Below, piece by piece: positions 36,851 through 48,701 of a DNA stretch of 64,000 bases (within the stretch, counting starts at the first letter, position 1; each line of letters begins with the position of its first letter). The notes below the pieces were generated by a model that searched no databases, had not been told where the DNA came from, and worked only from the letters and a program-made list of their open reading frames with translations. A program made the translations under genes and the position numbers. Where the stretch lies: contig VWZL01001973.1 of the NCBI GenBank assembly GCA_013396915.1, forward strand, positions 531,380-595,379, given 5' to 3'. This DNA is from Stercorarius parasiticus (Eukaryota; Chordata; Aves; Charadriiformes; Stercorariidae).

Positions 36851-39800
36851 GGAGCTTGGTCATGAGCAGCCAAGCCTCCTGATACACATACGCACATTTT
36901 TCTAAGTATTAGGAAGAACCATTTTTATACTTGAAGGCATGCTAAGTATGTAGGGGAAGTCTCAAGGAAAAGAAAGGAAGTATAGACATTACCCAAATTT
37001 ATCACCTTACAATTCCTATTTAATAAACATGTTTCACCACTTCAGGGCTAGGATAAATTATATAAAATGCAAGCTTTTCCTCTATTTTTTTCTGAAACTT
37101 ACTGCAAACTCAGAAATAGATTTCGTATTTCACCTGGTATAACCCTGTATGTCCTATAGGGACAAGAATCCAACATCTATGTTAAAAAAAATAAAATAAA
37201 AAAAAAATCTTGCAGGTCTCACCAGAAATAGTAAGAATGATCAATCGCTCTGTGCTACCAAAACTCCAAGGATCTCCATTTAGAAAATGCTTGAAATCTT
37301 TTCTTTTTTTCTTGCTATCAGTTGTCCTTAATTACTCAATTTCTACAGGTTCCCAATCCTTTGGATCACGCAGCAATCAATCAAGTGAGCACATCTTTTC
37401 CAGTCCTTCAAGTAGTAAGCCTGTATTTTATATTAGCTTCTTAGCAACAGGCAATTAGACATTTAACTTTGTCTAGGATCATATCTTAAAATCAAGACTA
37501 ACATTCAATATTCTTAGCATCTGATCTTATTCAGTTTTTCCCTTAATAGACCCAAGTTAATGGACCATGGGTGAGATGTTATTTATTGACTTACTTTCTA
37601 AAACTCCAGAATTGACACAAAACTACTTCCAACTAGTTTAATTTCTTCTGTCCCTTTTCCAAGTGAATTTTTTAGTGCTGTTTGATACTGTCTATTTGAC
37701 AGAATGATGATTTTGCTTAGTGAAACAGTAGTCACAGAATCCAGCTTTCTGAAAATGTGAATATGTTTCATTTAACCTCTTTGGCTCTTTGATTTAAACA
37801 GAACTTTCAGACAAGCAGCAGCAACACATCTGGCTATTTTCTTTTAAAAATCGGTTATTTTGACTAGTAGTCCTAGAAGATATTTGTGAATATACAATTT
37901 TAAAAAAATATAGTTAGCTATTGAGTTCATCCTTCACTAAAAAGTTCTTTGAATAGCTTTTCAGATAAATGAATAGATACATAGATATCTGCCTTTTGTA
38001 TGTTCATATAAAATTCTATTATCCAGAATTCACATTTCATAGTTCTTTAAGTTCAATTAATTTAGAATCAGAAACACTGATATAATTCATAACATACCCC
38101 ATTTAATTAATAATTAGTTTATATTCAGAAGTACTGATCACCAAATCATACACAAATTACCAAATTAAATCACCAAATTACTAAAGTAAATCACAAATTA
38201 ATAAAAAGCCAAAAAAAGAAAAAAAATCTGTATTTCTGATGGCAGACCAGATAGTCAAAAAAAAAAAACCACAAAAAACCCAAACAAATATTACATTAAA
38301 AATTCTTCTAATCATTAGGTATCCTACAATAACAGTACCTCTAAAATGAAGACAGGGGTATATTTGTCAAATATGGTAGTGTAACGAACTCTGGTCTTGA
38401 GAGCTCACCTGTGTATGATCTTCTCAATTAAAGAGGAAAGACTGTTGTACATGGCTGGGAGGTAACGTACATCTAGAGGAAAATACATATATATATTATT
38501 TCACCTTCACACAGCCCAAGTTGTTATGCAGATTATACTACATGATCTTATAGGTCAATATTAAGAGTGTTTGGACACAACTCGGGTCTATACTTTTTCT
38601 GGACATGATAATAATTCATAAGGCTATTGACCCATGCTCCTTAATAAGGAGTCCTTAGGAGAACAACTGATGTTAAAAACAAGCTGCTCAGAAATATTTC
38701 TGCCTCCTTTATGCTACTAACTGCCTTCAATCCCCTGCTCAGAGCTCTTTGACAAGATGGCAACTACTACTTGCCTCTACACATTACAGGAGACTGGGGA
38801 ACTGCAGGAAGTCTGTCATGCGTGAAATTCAAACCCATAACTGACTCTTAGTTTACAGACATTTCACTACTACATAATGCAAATGAAGGGAAGGATGGAG
38901 ATGGAGGAAGAAAGAGCTACAGAGAGATAGAGTACATACATAAAGAACATTTAATGTCTCCCCAATTCAGATTATAATCAGCTAGCATGGAAACAAAACT
39001 AAAATTCACACTGAAACTGACTTTGGAAATAAGAGTTAAGTTACGTATTTGAGTCTAAAAAGTTAAAAGCAAATCTTCCAGATATCTAATTACTTCAGCA
39101 CTTTAAAAGATAACCATGCACACATACAAGTCTCCAACCAATTGTTTCCACAGCTTATAAACAGAGACCACTTCTCAACTGTACCACTGTCACTGAGCAA
39201 GTGTATAGTTACCTCGGGTCCCCAAGCTCTCCTTTGAGCTCAGGTGCATCAGGGGAACCTGTTCCAGTTATCTGTTCATATGCAGAATATATATAGTCTT
39301 TGCAGGGAACAAAAAACACAATTTCAGAGATCAAAAATGTCTCACATATAAATCTCTAGCTGAAATTTGATTTAATATTTTGAGGTGCTATTAAAAAAGA
39401 GAGAAAGAAGCAGAGACAGACAGAGAGATGGAGGCAGAGGAGCAGTAGGAAAGCAACAGAGAGAGGGGCAGCTCAAGAGACAGGTGACTGAAAAAAGACT
39501 ACATATGCTTCAGTGATGGGCACACAAGCTTCAGGCCGCACTGGGACTGCAGCCACACATACACACCCTTGTCCCCTGCAGTTAATTGTTGGTGCCACGG
39601 GAACTGTTGAAAAACAAGAGACCAGATACATTAGGGCAGTCTTTAAGCCCAGGAATAAGTAGTCCACTTCCTATTTGTACCTCTTTACTGAATATGATCT
39701 ACCTGCAGATCTTTGCTTTATTTTCAAGTTTTCTCAACTATAGGCAAAGGGAAAAGATTTATACTTGAAGTTATCTTGTGATCATACAGGGAACAAGCTG

Positions 39801-39972
39801 TGCTCAGAAAAGAAAAGAGAAAAAGAATTGCATTTCCATGAAAATGTCAGTACATCCCATCTAAAAGGCCAAGTCATTATCCTTGGAAGGTATTGCACTC
39901 TGGATGGACCATTTCTTTAAACAATTACCTCTGCTAAAAGCAACAATGCAATTATTAAAAGCTGGACTTGAA
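36851..39972. other. Unassigned non-coding stretch
   Basis: No repeat family or confident gene recognised. It includes A-rich low-complexity sequence near 38150-38290, purine-rich segments at about 38875-38935 and 39390-39482, and a minus-strand 64-base open segment at 38409-38472 with good splice-like ends. Confidence 0.45.
39390..39482 (+). repeat. Purine-rich (GA) low-complexity tract
   Basis: About 90 bases are almost all A and G on the plus strand, with AGAGAG and GGAGG words. Such tracts are length-variable and may form triplex DNA. No gene function is implied. Confidence 0.75.
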
Positions 39973-40092
39973 TCACAGAACGGTAGGAGTTGGAAGGGGC
40001 CTTCAGAGATCATCTAGTCCAAACACCCTGCCAAAGCAGGCTCACCTAGAGCAGGTTGGACAGGAACACATCCAGGCAGGTTTTGAATACCA
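39973..40092 (-). mobile_element. CR1 LINE 3' end
   Basis: The plus strand begins TCACAGAACGGTAGGAGTTGG and runs through ATCATCTAGTCCAAACACCC, AGCAGGCTCACCTAGAGCAG and ACACATCCAGGCAGGTTTTG, which is the reverse complement of the CR1 3' end. It is about 120 bases long and strongly 5'-truncated. It is non-coding. Confidence 0.93.
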
Positions 40093-42853
40093 GAATAAAC
40101 TCTGATAGCAAAGGATCCTTGCACTAGAGTAATTTCTGAAACTGTTTTAGAGTTTTCACTTTCTAGGAGGCTGAAGTGAATTGAACAGAGTCCATCTGGT
40201 CACCCCTGCCTAGTGTCAACACAAGATGAACACTCTTCAAAGTGGAAAAATAAATATAGTTCTTAAGCATTTGTGGAGCACTTCAGAGAAATAACATATA
40301 CAGACAACAGCACCCAACAACACGCCCAATAGGTAAGGCTAGATAAAGCAATTGTTATAGATGTTAGAACAATAATAGCATCCTTTCTGAAGGGACTTAT
40401 TCAACTTCCCCTCCCCCGTTCCCACTTCTTTAGAGCTCGGTTTCAAACAGAGAGTGTAGTAGGATGATCTTGTCTTTGGTAGACATAATTACCGTGCTCC
40501 TTAATCAAACTGTTAGCAAGTCTAAGTATGAAAGCTGCTAAAAAAAGTGAAAAGGCATGACAAACTACTTGCTAAAAAAGGAGCTTAACGTCTTTAAAAA
40601 AATGTAATTAAGGCAACATGAGGGGAGGCCTTTCCATGAAGTCAGATTTGTCTGTTGCTCAAACATGCTAATTTGCAGCTTCCTTAAAATGCAAGAACTA
40701 ATTTGGTGAATTATGCTGTTGCAACGGCTAGACCAGGAATGGATAATTACTCCATGTTATGTGTGCTTGTTGTGAGATAATTCTAACCCCTCTCTTGTGG
40801 AATATGATGAAACAATGTGGTTCAGTTTTTCCCTGAAGAGAACAACCTAAGATATATGTTCTGATGCTGCAAATCTCAGCCAGGTCATTACTTGTTAAAC
40901 AGCTTAAGTACCATCAGCCCTCCTTGAGGAGAAAACACACGCAGCTAACACAAGGAAATATATAGAGTTGTTCTGTGTAGAGAAGAAATCGCCAGAGTTT
41001 AAAAAAAAAAAAAGGGCCAGTATAACTGCATATGTTTGCTACTGTCCTGAAATTCCCTCAGAGTATCCCAGCAAGTATTAGATTTAACAAAGATGGGGAA
41101 TCAGAACACCACCTTGTTCAAGAAAATTAATTTATGGCCATCCTTTACTGGTTCACTTCCATTTTCAGTGTCCACGGTTATGTTGAGGTCACTATTTCCA
41201 AGGTTTTCTTTTCAAAGAATCTTCCTTGCTATTAAAGTGCACAATCTCTACAGTTCACATTTGTAAAAAATTGCAAAGGGTGATCATCAAGGTTTTTAGA
41301 TAGACAAAATTGGGTTTACAATTTGTATAGCAATGAAAGTAATCTAAAAGAAAACAGCTTAAATGTGTAAGCTGATACTTAATTCACAGATGTGAAGTCA
41401 AATTCTTTATGAACAATAAAATTGTTCTTAGTTGACTAAGCTATCTTTGGTCAGAGTCACATATTTTATTGTTCTTTCTCCCCGAACAGATAAGGATTTT
41501 AAACTTGTACAAGACCTTGTTGTATAGCAGGTTTTTTGGTTTGGGTTGGGGTTTTTTATCATCAAACACAGCTGCCAGTAAAATTCAAATTTATGCAAGA
41601 TTAGACACAGTGTTACAATAAAAATAGTAAATAATAAAAACCAATATTCAGATAACTGGCTTGATCTTTGTCTTTAATTGTTCTCATCCAGTTAGTAATG
41701 ACCCTAATTTCCATCACTGCTTTATCACCCATACATCTGCTGCATTAAATGTTTTAAAATAAATTACCCAGCCTTCAGCTGACAAATCTGCTGGTTTCCA
41801 CAAGCGTGCGCCAAACTGGAAAGTTTGTCTTTTCAAAGAAGATCAAAAGTGGGACATAAATTTAGCCTTTTCACCTCAATTGTTCTGCTGCATACAGGGA
41901 TAATAGATTCCCTTGCATGCTAGCAAAAACAAGGGCCAGGAGCTGCTGTCCAAGATTTCTGCCCAGCTGGGGGGGCAATCAAATCCTGATAAGCCTTTTC
42001 TTACCAGTTCAGTGGGGTAACCTCTGGGCAGCAGATAACGAACCTCTGCCAGTACTGCCTGTCAGAAACTGAACAAATCTGAGTACAGGATATGAGCAAA
42101 AGGTGGATTTCAAAGGAAACCCTCTTTTTAAAGACAGACACATGATGATAAGAAATGTTAGTTGCAGATGCTATTTTCTCAGAAAATATTGCCAAGACGC
42201 GATAGAAGAGAAGAAAATACAGGAAAATTCAGAAACATGTTGTTTCTCCCACAGATCTGAAACCTGGTTATATATCGTTGTTCAAGTAATGTGCTCCTTT
42301 TGCAAAACATATAGATTCAAAAATCTAACCTTAGCAAATTATATGGTTGGTAATGGGTACACTGAAATTTCCATCAATCTGATGTTATGTAGCCAGTGCA
42401 ATATTAAAAAAGGTTGGTTTGGGATCTCAGGCAGCAAAGTCAGAGATCTATATCTGAAGTAAAATGCCAAATGGAAACACTGAAACTGCATCCAGGCATT
42501 TTTTTTCCTTAATCCCCTCTCTCTGTCAAGTGGTTTTGCCCTTTACTTAAATGTGTTTTCCCAGGGGCACCACCATCTTAGCTGAGGAGCTCAGCTGTGC
42601 CCTGCGGGGATTCCTGGATACCAGAACTGGTTTATGAAGGTGTATATCAGGTTTTGTCCAAAGACAATGGCATATGCCAAGTACATAAGTTAAGACTGCC
42701 TGAACCACACCGTCCTCAAACTTGCCATATTGCTTTTGAAAGCCTTTGCAGAATTGAGCTCTTTAACAAACTGATACTTACGATCAAAATTGTCTCTGTA
42801 TTATGAAATATTGTGGAGCAGCATTTTAAAATGGTTGTTCCAAAATGTGTAAT

Positions 42854-42868
42854 ACACACACACACACA
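42854..42868. repeat. CA dinucleotide repeat
   Basis: Seven to eight CA units, a short microsatellite. Confidence 0.85.
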
Positions 42869-42924
42869 GACCATAACTATGTTATTTTGTTCAGTCCTTA
42901 GAATTCACAAGACGTTCTAGCTGC

Positions 42925-42940
42925 AAAAAAAAAAAAAAAA
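42925..42940. repeat. Poly(A)16 tract
   Basis: Uninterrupted run of 16 A followed by TTATTATTT. Simple sequence. Confidence 0.85.
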
Positions 42941-43960
42941 TTATTATTTACTACATGAGCTGTGTCTGTAACCCCTGAGAACAGTTGGAATTTTGAATTA
43001 TCCTGTAAAAGGTCAACAGAATTAATAATTACAGCTGTAACAATGTGTGAAAAACTGTAATTAGGCTTTCACTAAATAATAATAAAAATAGTCTATAGAA
43101 AAGTAAACTAAAGCCTTGCTACTGGATGCAGCAATAATTTTTTTGGAAAGCATGTTTAAAAACCAGTCACATCCCATAGGTTTTTTTATGAATTCATATT
43201 AATTTTCGGTTCTTCTTCAGTGCTCTATTATTCGGTATGTGATTTAGTATAGAAATGGAAAGTTAGTTATGTGTACTTTATATCATACTGTTCATCTTTT
43301 CTCTCTTAGTTATTATTAAAGATCAATAATTTTCAGAGAAGGCAAGCAGAATGCCAAAGACGACTCAAAACACTGACAACATGACTTATTCTTAGATCTG
43401 AGATCACTTCAGAAATTTCCTTAAGATGTTAGTCTTCCTGCTCACTGAAAGAGACAATAATTTTAGCCTACTGGAGAGTCAAGAACCCCACGTAATTGTC
43501 AAAGGGTTTAAAAATATCCTCAGCTTTTTTTTTTTTAAGTCAAAGTCCAAAAGCAGAAAATATAAAGTAATCCCTTTGAAATTACAAATATACCCTCTGA
43601 TCCATGGCCTGCTCCCCCATAGTCCTTCAAGGCTCTCTTTTAAGATGACTCAGTGTCCTATTGTCCAGTCCAACTGCCTCCACAGCCAAGCTGATATATG
43701 AGCCCTTCTACTGGACCTTTCAGGATGTTTCAGATCTAGCATTAACTGTTCCTTGAAACGCCTAACTCCCTGTAACTAGTTATGTAAAAAAGTCCTTACA
43801 TTTTTCCAGGTGTTTTCAAATAACCCAGAGACCAAGACCTTTATTAATCCTATGTCAAGACTTTCAGAAGGTAGAGTGGTTTTTTGGATGACTTTTTTCT
43901 CTACCTTTCTAAACAAATGTCCTTTTTCCATATCCTGTGCCCTTACTCCATGTCTTGTGT

Positions 43961-43987
43961 TAGCTTCTGTATCTTCTACAGAAGCTA
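43961..43987. repeat. Perfect inverted repeat, 11-bp arms, 5-base loop
   Basis: TAGCTTCTGTA at 43961-43971 and its exact reverse complement TACAGAAGCTA at 43977-43987 flank the loop TCTTC. The stem is too short for a typical animal microRNA precursor. It is seen directly; function is unknown. Confidence 0.85.
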
Positions 43988-46900
43988 CAGTTCCCAGAAA
44001 GCTTGTACTAAGACCAGAAATATGCTTTTCTACCTTAAAAAGCCCATAAAGGGGCAATCACTTATGTTGATCCTCAAAAAAACCCAAACAAACAATCCAT
44101 CCCCACTATGGACTCCCAAAATATTTGTGAGGATTCAATCAATTCCAGCTTCAGTGGGACTTACTGCTGTTCACCAGTGTAGGATCTGGGGACCAACAAA
44201 GTTTCTCGGTCAACTGCAGGATGGATCTGCTTACCCTTTCACAACCACTACAGATATCCAACAGAAGACATGAAAGGAATAATTAGTTCTCTAGTAAGTA
44301 AAAGCAAGTTTTCCAGATTATTCTCTTTATCAGCTACTGCAAATTAAAAGCAAAGGGGAAGAAAAAAAAATTAAAAATTGCTGCTACAGAGAATTACAAA
44401 CCTATGGTCACCGTGTCCTGCTTCTCTTTTGCCTACTTGCCTCTAAATTCTGATGAGACCACGAGAGAAAAAACACCCTTCACACACCAAAAAGGAACTA
44501 GATGTGCCTATCTGATAAAATGCTAATGTAAAGCCAAATGCACCATGGATGATAAGCTTACTTCCAGAAGGGGGTCAGGTCTACATCAGATCCAAAAGTA
44601 AAGGTTCCCAACCTAACATTTCCTAAACATCTGATGAGGCAAACATGAGAAGAAGCAAAATTTAGATCCCTCTGAGATTTAAATAACAGAAGAAGGCAAA
44701 AATCACAGTTTGTTAAAGAAATGCTGAGGAATTTGACAGAAAAGACAAAAACATCTACTTATTGCTTCAGCTGTATTTACATAATTCTTTTTCTGTATAT
44801 GTAAAAAAAAAAAATAACTACATGACCTCTTCTCAGGATTTTTTACATGCTTACTCAGAGTAGTCCTTGGGAGTCATATTGAGCTAGAAGGTATTAAAAA
44901 ACATAACAAAACCACAGAATCATGCTAGACATGAAGCACCAAATTCTATTCCCTCATAAAACACTAAATCTTCAACAAAAAATCATAAGAAACTTTACAG
45001 TTCACAGAAGATTAACCTAAGTGAACATTAAACACTGGGACAAATAATTGTTAAACAAATGAATCAAACTTGAAATTTCCCCCAGAAAATGAAGATGAAT
45101 TCTAATAGTCTGAAGGGCACTGTCAAGAATTTTTATAAACCTATATAATGAAACGAGAAGTGGTAGTTCCTTAATAAATGTTTCTTTCATCAAGCACTGT
45201 ACTCTTGTACAGTGAGGATGCACCTCAAGAGACGTAGTTGAAGCTTTTTTGGTGTATTTCCTTTCCATACCTCTTCTGTAGCCTCCTTATAAAACCATCT
45301 GGATACATCTGTTAGCAACATGTCTATGACTGGCTTATAAGCAATTAAAAAGTGGCCAAATCAACAGATTTTTGTATAGCAAATCTTGTTATATTGCAAC
45401 ACATTTGCTTAGAAAACGAAGCAAAATGGTAAGATAAGAGTACAGCAAAGCATAATATAGTAACAAGAAGTGTTAAAAAATTACAGTGAATAATTACAAA
45501 AAATAATGAAGGCTATGATATGTAAGTGAATGCAATTTTAATACATCATGTGTATAGCTCAGCATACCTATGCAAATGTTTATCTTCTTCTGTGCCTCTG
45601 ATACTGAGCAGATGCACGTTTTCAGCTCTAAGTAGGCAGCTTGATTCTGGCACTAACTTGTAACGTTCTGGAACTTAATAGCTCTTGGGAAGGAGGAGAA
45701 AACAATACCATCAGCTATCATTGGCCCACGAATAACCTCATCTGGCAAAGTCACGAACAGTTGAGTTCAACAGAAAGATAATTTGTTTTTTAAACACTTG
45801 TATAGTCAATTGGAAGTTCCACGCAGGATTCATTAGACAGATAAAGATCTAAAAATTGGCATTTTGAAATAGAAAATAAATGTCTTATTTGGAAGAGTTA
45901 ACTTCATTTTCAAGATGAAGCATAGATTAGTATGTTCTCATCCAGCAAAAGAGGAGCAGAAACTGCAGGAATCATATTAGGAGAGAAAGAGACAAATCAG
46001 CACTTCCACCATATCTTTTTCCACCAGACGAGATTTTAGAAGCCACAAAACCTGACAAGCTCTAGTCAGAGCCGAGGCATTACTGAAATAGAAAGGCACA
46101 TGGGGAGTGCTCAGTACTTCTAACCTAAATCCCCCCTCTGGAAAAAGGATTTACTAGCAAAGTATGTTCTTGGCAGTGGACAAACTGCATGACCTGTTTC
46201 CAAAGTCAAGTCCGTTCTTTCCTCTAGAGCCTACATAATGTAAAAGAACACATGTGCCATCTGGTTAGGGTTAGTGTCGAAAGAGAAAGCACAGAGACCC
46301 AGTGTTTGTGGGGCTGCAAAGGAGCTGCCAAAGGAAGGTGAGGGCCACCAAAACCTTTCAGTCCCACACCCTTTTTTGTTGGAACCATAGTTGCAGCCCT
46401 GTGCTGTCATTTCCATCTTCCATATATAATTGCCAAAACAGATCAAGAAAAGATGGAAAAAAATAATAACTTTGTGACCTGCCCTTATAAGAATTGGAGC
46501 TGCAGTTCTGTTCAAGTTACCACCATAGCATTGTACCTATGGCAACTAAAGTCTCAATGACCTGCTCAGACTACAACTCTATAAAATGAAAGTTTAAAAA
46601 CTTCTGTTGAACTATACGGGTGACTGTTAAAAGCAACCAGGTTTTCCACCACAACATGTCAAGATCACCTACCTGACTTTCAAATTCCTCAGCCATTAGA
46701 ATTAGAGTATCTGTTTTGCTTTACCTAGATTATCCCAACTCTGCTCCAAAGACTGCTTAGTAAAACCAGCAGTACAGGTGTGGTCCTACCAAAAAACCAC
46801 AATATTAGGAGGAGGGCTGAAGACATTTTAAAATTTGTTAAGTCCAGAAACCTTGAACAATGCAGTCTTTAGGTGCACACAGCTGAGCTCATGGAGTAGT

Positions 46901-47066
46901 AGCTACTTTAGCAGTAGTAGTTTGCAGCAGTATTTAATAGGGGCTTTTTGCTTGGTTGGTTGGTTGGTTTTTCTTTCCAAGTTCAATATCTCTTCAGCTT
47001 TATCCACTTATAACTTCTTTGCCATCATCACTTAAGGCCATTTCCGTAGATTCAAGATAACAAATA

Positions 47067-47260
47067 CACAGAATTTAAGGCCAAAAGATCTTTTTGATCT
47101 AGTCTCCTATATGTTCGTTAAGCAATCGGGTTCCACCTTACATTTCCTTCTATTAACTTTTTGTGGTTTGCCTTTTTAGAAGGAATGCTTTAGCCAAAAG
47201 CTTTGAGACTCAATTTGAAGACACTGAAGAATAGCCCATCTCCATTAGTGTCTTATCCAG
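47067..47260 (-). mobile_element. Ancient CR1/L3-like LINE 3' fragment (sauropsid type)
   Basis: The plus strand reads CACAGAATTTAAGGCCAAAAG, then TTTTTGATCTAGTCTCCTAT. After an intervening stretch come AGACTCAATTTGAAGACACTG and CCCATCTCC. This order matches the antisense 3' region of the old CR1/L3-like elements common in turtle and crocodilian genomes (...TTAAGGCCAGAAGGGACC...GATCATCTAGTC...). It is much more diverged than the avian CR1 copies, which fits an insertion older than the bird radiation. Confidence 0.65.
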
Positions 47261-48682
47261 ATGATAAACAACAGGTGCCAAACTTTAGTGTTTTAGCTCA
47301 GATTCAGAGTGAGTTTTCGAAGATCTCCCAGTCATCACTACTCACAATGCATTGGTTTGTATTGCAGAAAAGCCTTGAAGAGTACACATTGTAGTCTTTC
47401 TGTCTGAGGCCATACTAGAAAGTGTGCTTTATTAATAGATCTTCAGGACTTGAAACCTTAGTTTCCTCTTTGATCTTGTCTTTGCATGAGGGCTGCCATT
47501 TGAGAAAGTTCAGACAACATAGTCAAAGTTTCCCTTCTCAGGTACGTAACAGTAGTTTTCTTTAATCATTATTTTCCTATGCAGTATTAAAGACACTACC
47601 ACAGGTAAAGTTTTGCACCTGGGAAAAGGAAGAGCTAGATCCAGCATTTGAATAACTCTTCTCATTAGACAGATTCAAGAACAAAAAAAAGCATTTAATG
47701 CACAATGAAGATGAATGTGTTAATTGATTGGAGGTGCATTAACTTCTTATAAATACACTTTTTATGATAAAATATGGTGACATATTGATTAAGACCAATT
47801 CTAGATGAAATAGAAATAATTTACAAAAAAATTAGAAAATTCAGGTACTTTTTTGTGAACTTGCCATTTACAATATTTCTGTTTACCCTTCAATGCATGA
47901 TTCCAACTGCTAATTTTCCTAAATCCTTTGAGATATTGTACAAATATCAGGACAAGGAGAGATGTACTGGTTACCAAAGCAATATGCCCATCACAGACAT
48001 TGAGAACTAAGAAAAGAGCTGTAATATGCAGTGTGTTTAGGTTTTATCATTTGCCATCCCTTACGAGCAATAATACATCCTTAGGTCAAGCAAACATTAA
48101 AGAAACTAGCCACTTTGAAGACTGAGATGTTTCTGTTGAGATACCAAAGCTAGATTTCTTTTCCCTTCATGTTCCAGCCCCACAGAAATCAGAATTATTG
48201 GTTTATCTAAACTTAATCCATGATCCAATAAAACAGCCCCCACATGGAATTCAAACAAGGCTGGCAGGAATACCCAGAAATCAGACACAGGTAGTAAGAG
48301 ATACTAACAGTGCAGACTCTAAATTGAAATAAGAATGGAAATAATCAAGAACTGAAATAGAAAGCAATGATTTCTTCTTGGTCCCTCACAGGGCAGGCAT
48401 TACGTCCTAAGAAGGATGCTAAATGCTTATTTCACCACTGGATTGTTTCTGCACTGCCTATAAATTTGTTACTTACCCTGTTGAAAGAATAGTTTCAGAC
48501 CAACTAGTCAGATCTGCAGGTGCTCATTGTATGGAGGAATACGAGTCATCTACAAGGCAGAGCCAGAAGTGCCTCTTTACAAGGTCCCATGGTAGCCAGA
48601 GAAGTTGTGCTAGAAGGGCTGGATGAGCACTGCTCCCCCGGGCTCCTCTCAGTTGCAGGTTTGAGTCAGCTGAAAGACCTGC

Positions 48683-48701
48683 AAAAAAAAAAAAAAAAAA
48701 A
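48683..48701. repeat. Poly(A)19 tract
   Basis: Uninterrupted A run after a GC-richer segment (48500-48680). A processed retrocopy would look like this at its 3' end, but I recognise no parent gene and see no AATAAA just upstream. Confidence 0.85.

Larger units (their letters stand above)
40093..47066. other. Unassigned stretch with enhancer-like segments
   Basis: No LINE or LTR recognised. The blocks at 40430-40830 and 41640-42080 look like conserved non-coding elements: balanced composition, dense AT-rich homeodomain, octamer, SOX and TCF-like words, no simple repeats. A poly(A) tract lies at 42925, a CA repeat at 42854 and a perfect hairpin at 43961-43987. Confidence 0.4.

Noticed and set aside
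44913..44930. CACAGAATCATGCTAGACA, resembling the CR1 3' start
   Set aside because: Only the first dozen bases fit, and the following GGAAGGGACC block is missing.
46264..46276. GGTTAGGGTTAG, two telomere-like units
   Set aside because: Only two units, expected by chance. Not an interstitial telomeric array.
48500..48701. Possible processed retrocopy ending in poly(A)19
   Set aside because: No parent gene recognised, no AATAAA just upstream and no target duplication seen. Poly(A) runs of similar length occur elsewhere in the window without any retrocopy.
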